Source of the DNA: Prostheceraeus crozeri
Taxonomy: Eukaryota > Platyhelminthes > Polycladida > Euryleptidae
Assembly (NCBI GenBank): GCA_907163375.1
Contig: CAJQUW010012443.1
Span: forward strand, 1-64,000
DNA length: 64,000 nt
Reading direction: 5' to 3'
Of this stretch, positions 60,526-64,000 are shown piece by piece. How positions within the stretch are numbered: the first letter of the stretch is position 1; every line of letters begins with the position of its first letter. Below the pieces are notes generated by a model. That model saw only the letters and a program-made list of their open reading frames with translations, did no database searches and was not told the origin of the DNA. A program made the translations under genes and the position numbers.

Positions 60526-61400
60526 TGTTAGCCGGGCAACATTTGGATTGATGCTGAGTGCGGTGCTGTCGAGCATCTTTGTAATTCTACTTAATTTTCT
60601 GCAGTGAGGTGTGGGTAGGTGTGTTTTTAAAAATTGGAGATTCGATACCCTGTTGGACAGGGTTTTCTATGACTTGATGGGATGATCGGGGCTTCTTGTA
60701 GCTTTGGTTAGGCTGTTATATTTCGTTTTCTGAAAGAAAGCGCATGAGATTCGTTTTGTTTTAGTCTCTCGCATGGCTGCATTTGTTTAGGTGGTAAAAA
60801 AATTATGAGTCGAAAATGTTTCCGGCTCTCAATTGTGCGACTACAAATTTAGAGAGTATTTGAGAATCTAGGCCTATTTTGCTAGCTGTTGTCGATGTAT
60901 GTAAAAGTCAATATCTCAAGATCTTCTAATATTGAAATGATTTCATGACATGACTTTGAATGACGAAATTCTTCCATACCTCATTACACGAAAGAAATTG
61001 AAACCCTCAAATCAACCCACTATAATTTTGTTGTTGGACCTTTCTTCGTCACAGCATTGCCACTTTTCAAAGGAAAAATTTTCAAAAAACAGCTTGCAAA
61101 TGTGCCCTTCTCACAAATAGTTTACTATACTGACAATAGAATTGAGGATCAAAAGCCATTTTTCTATTTTAAAGTTATATTTGCTGTAATTTCTCCGATA
61201 TTTTAAGTTTCTATAACTTTCTCGACGATCATTCACAGATTTATCAACCTCTTGAGGATAGAAATTTTCGCATTTGTATCAGTGAATTTCCATATTTTCA
61301 AATTTCGGGCACTGTTGATACTTCTTTGTGAAACGCAATTCCTCTGCAGACTGCTTAACCGTTCGTGTATGTTCTCAAAAATACTAGCTAGTTTACGTTG
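60526..61400. other. No gene recognised
   Basis: No supported coding region. The open frame at 61252-61446 (+) has no motif. Confidence 0.5.
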
Positions 61401-61420
61401 TGGGGTAGAATTCTACCCCA
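61401..61420. repeat. 20-bp perfect palindrome, left of piggyBac
   Basis: TGGGGTAGAATTCTACCCCA is its own reverse complement. The identical 20-mer occurs at 63843-63862, with the piggyBac gene between them. The 2.46-kb span is about the size of a piggyBac element. No TTAA directly adjoins either copy. Confidence 0.75.
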
Positions 61421-62033
61421 AAGACATTGTAGAATTATTGTCGTAATTTGTCTGTAAGTTATATCTTATACATCGCTTGCAAAGATATTTGGCACCTATA
61501 GGCATATGATTTGCCCTGCTGAGACTCTAGTTTTGATTCTATCTCTTCATAATTGATAAATTGGGGCCTACATGTAGACAAGGGGGCATCTTGTAATAGT
61601 CATGAGCATGTCTTTTGTAGGTAATTATGACTTCATTTTATAAACTGCCAATTCCTATCAATTAGAACGAGTTCTTTTATTTCTTGATGTTTACTTCCAT
61701 CATACCGGCTACTGTAAATCATACAAAAGTTTCGAAATCTTAATCTGCATAATCGTGTAAGTTTACATGTAGAGTAGAGGGACGTAAAAATTAATTAAGT
61801 TGAGTCTTTCAGACAATCTGAATTGAATTACAAATGAAGATCACTGACACAGATGACTAATTGTCATTAATGCGATAAGCATGGTGTGTGCTCTACTTGT
61901 ATGTAACAACAAATGTAACATAATATACCACTAACGAATGCCTGTATGGCTACAGTTTTCACAGATCACAATTTGATGCCGTGCGCAGATGAATCTGTGG
62001 CATTGCAAACATAATTGTCTTGTTTTGCTGTCA
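61421..62033. other. piggyBac 3' flank, no other gene
   Basis: AT-rich sequence between the left palindrome and the transposase stop. Nothing else recognised. Confidence 0.5.
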
Positions 62034-63288
62034 TTAGATCCCGAATTCCAAATTTCGACAAGCACTCCCTGATGTCAAGACGTAGTCGCGGGTTTTCAAT
62101 ACGCCTTTGCATAGGGGTCGACATAATTCATATGCCAGCTCCTTTTTGAATTCATAGTGATCTTCCATTGAATTGGACTGACTTGTCATCATTTTATGAG
62201 CGCAGATAACACTAACGTCAACCAAGTTCATGGCAACTGCATGTGGCCACCTCCTGCACTTCCTCTTTGACCTGTATGTGCGTACAAGCTTGTCCAGATT
62301 GTCGACACCTCCTTTTGTTTCGTTATAGGTCTTCACTATATCAGGCTTTCCATCTTCCCGAGTGTTGTTCGTTTGAGGTCCGATGTGCATGGATGACAGC
62401 AGCAAAACTGGACGCCTTTGCTTGTCCCAAAATGAGCAGAGAGTCATGTCGGGGGTGTAGTAGTGATGGGTGTCTCCCTTGACACGTTCTGACAAGCATT
62501 TGGATCTGGCAGGAAGTACTCGGTTGTTTTGTCTCACAGTACCAACATACGTTGTGTTGTGATCTAATAACTCCTGCAGTAGACCTTCGCTGGTGAAGAA
62601 ATTATCGGCAGTCACATTTCTTCCTCGATCCAAATAATCTTCAACCAAGCCCATGACAATGGCATGAGCTGATGGTCTAGATTCTTGCTCACTCAGTGTC
62701 CCTTTACCGATGTAAACAATGCATTTCAGTGGAATTGTTGTCTCCGAGTCAACACACCAAAAAATCTTGATGCCAAATTTTCCTGGCTTGGATGGAATAT
62801 ACTGCCGAAACTGGACTCGACCGTGGAACTCAACTAACATCTCGTCAGCACACAGGAACGGTCCTGGATTGTACACTGACTTCAGAGTTGCATTGAAAGT
62901 TTCGACAACACTGCGAACTGGAGTCAATCTGTCGGTAGTATCACGGCGTCTGCTATCATCAAAACGTAAAGCTTTCTTGAGTTGAAGAAATCGCTCACAA
63001 CTCATGGTTGCCCTGAAGCAAAGATGTCCGTCTCGATGTGTCCACAATTCACGTTAAGTCACGGTGATGAGCCTTGAAAACTCCTGCTAGCAAATGAAGT
63101 CCTATGAATGCCAGAATCTCGGCTTTATCTGTGCGTCTCCACTTTCCGTTTCGTGCAAATCTACGCAAGCTTGTGTTCGTGTGAATTACTGCTGTATCTA
63201 TAAAATCATGCATCATTACAAGAAAAGCTTCCGTTCTAGATGCAGGATGCAGGCCAGTTGAGAAACCAGGCCGAGAAATATTACACAT
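62034..63288 (-). pseudogene. piggyBac transposase, frameshifted
   Basis: Two - strand frames cover a piggyBac (DDE_Tnp_1_7) transposase. The first (63288-63049) has RRTDKAEILAFIGLHLLAGV, the conserved F-I-G-L-L-x-x-G block. The second (63047-62034, 337 codons) continues LWTHRDGHLCFRATMSCERF. All three catalytic aspartates are present in their family contexts: D68 in CADEMLVEFHGR, D148 in RNVTADNFFTS and D249 in TKGGVDNLDKL. KCRRWPHAVAMNLVDVSVIC follows as expected. A one-step frame change at about 63049 separates the halves, the N-terminus meets a stop near 63340, and the usual C-terminal cysteine-rich zinc domain is absent. The remainder is little decayed, so the element is probably young or related to an active copy. 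Confidence 0.88.
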
Positions 63289-63344
63289 ATTCCGTCTGGG
63301 ACAACGACCTTGAGAAGCAATGTCAGAATTTTCAGTCCACTTCG

Positions 63345-64000
63345 ACTATCGGTAGCTGCAGTGCATGACTATTGAAGGATTCTCAGAGATCTGAATGTAT
63401 AATAGCATAGGCCTTCATTCGACAAAGCTTTGTCAAGGACAAACTGGCCTAAAATAATTAGAAGCTCAAATCTCATCTAGGAGGCTATTCAATCAGATAC
63501 GGAGTGGATTCAATACTGTAAAAATCACGTGATTGATATAACTAAAGAGATTTGGCACGCTTACAATGATATCATGATCGCCTAGTTATGTGAAAGTTGA
63601 TTGTAAACCCTGTATATAAAGCCTGTGACGTGTAGGCCTATAGGCCTATACTTACCATTCTATTAGGTATTTCCTGTGAAAAAGGTTGAAAGATGAAAGA
63701 AATTCAGATAAATCAAATGATTTCGAATCGAATTTCGAAATTAAATCGAATGTTTTCGATGATCGAAATAGAAAAACAGAAGTACAATGAAACAAAAAGT
63801 TTTTTCATCAACAGATCAATGATATTTTTGACAAATAATTGTTGGGGTAGAATTCTACCCCAGAACATAAGTAACTGTGATTCTGGAAATATCCGATGAA
63901 GTACAATATAATTTCTAATCAAGAATGCAGCGTCTAAAATTGACCCTATCTAACAAAAAAAGTCATAGAGTATCAATGATCAAATGTGCGTAATAAAAAA
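63345..64000. other. piggyBac 5' flank, no other gene
   Basis: Contains a TAGGCCTATAGGCCTATAC cluster (about 63632-63651), the right 20-bp palindrome, and TTTCGAA/AAATCGAA-rich sequence near 63720-63770. Opposing open frames at 63693-63922 have no motif. Confidence 0.5.
63843..63862. repeat. 20-bp perfect palindrome, right of piggyBac
   Basis: Identical to 61401-61420 over all 20 bases. Possibly subterminal sites of the piggyBac element. Confidence 0.75.

Noticed and set aside
1-64000. CRISPR array, bacterial operons or an LTR retroelement
   Set aside because: No regularly spaced direct repeats with unique spacers, no bacterial gene order, and no paired long direct repeats with retroviral-type genes were seen.

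Overview
This is an AT-rich animal nuclear sequence. The evidence is spliced genes with GT/AG introns, tRNA-derived SINEs, Penelope-like, hAT, Tc1/mariner, piggyBac and EnSpm/CACTA elements, and the last exons of a mitochondrial solute carrier. The octamer TAGGCCTA and its shorter forms recur throughout. I read it as a marine invertebrate, but no species-level marker is visible.

The only host gene I recognise with confidence is the 3' end of a mitochondrial glutamate carrier (SLC25A22/SLC25A18 type) on the + strand. Its last three exons are at 16218-16314, 34872-34947 and 35009-35153. The first two are separated by an 18.6-kb intron that holds a mariner relic, hAT-type and hairpin elements, a Penelope relic, and a possible small nested 3' gene end near 23.8-24.5 kb. 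The upstream exons were not recognised in 1-16217.

The left third (1-16 kb) is a repeat landscape. It holds a Penelope GIY-YIG fragment with a hammerhead-like motif (1.7-2.4 kb), a candidate hAT carrying a nested SINE (4.5-6.0 kb), two further SINEs, a 2.8-kb hAT-like element with subterminal CCTCAAA repeats (9320-12098), and a 189-bp insertion containing a hammerhead-like motif between 15-bp direct repeats (12.8-13.0 kb).

The most striking part is 39219-50896. I read it as a complete-length but broken EnSpm/CACTA element. It has CACTGG-starting terminal inverted repeats, TA flanks and subterminal ATTGCAA repeats, with a tnp2-like transposase on the - strand split by a 6.1-kb intron. Inside that intron sits a 4.84-kb palindromic element (42908-47745) flanked by a 9-bp duplication. 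It is built from modules carrying GAAGTTAGCGGAACC in its outer part and GAAGTTGGCGCAACC in its inner part.

A second, unrelated palindrome (54904-60434) has 2.66-kb arms around a 208-bp spacer and is flanked by CTACGTAGC-rich sequence. The right end carries a frameshifted piggyBac transposase with all three catalytic aspartates (62034-63288, - strand), bracketed by two identical 20-bp palindromes. Much of the remaining sequence shows no gene that I can support.
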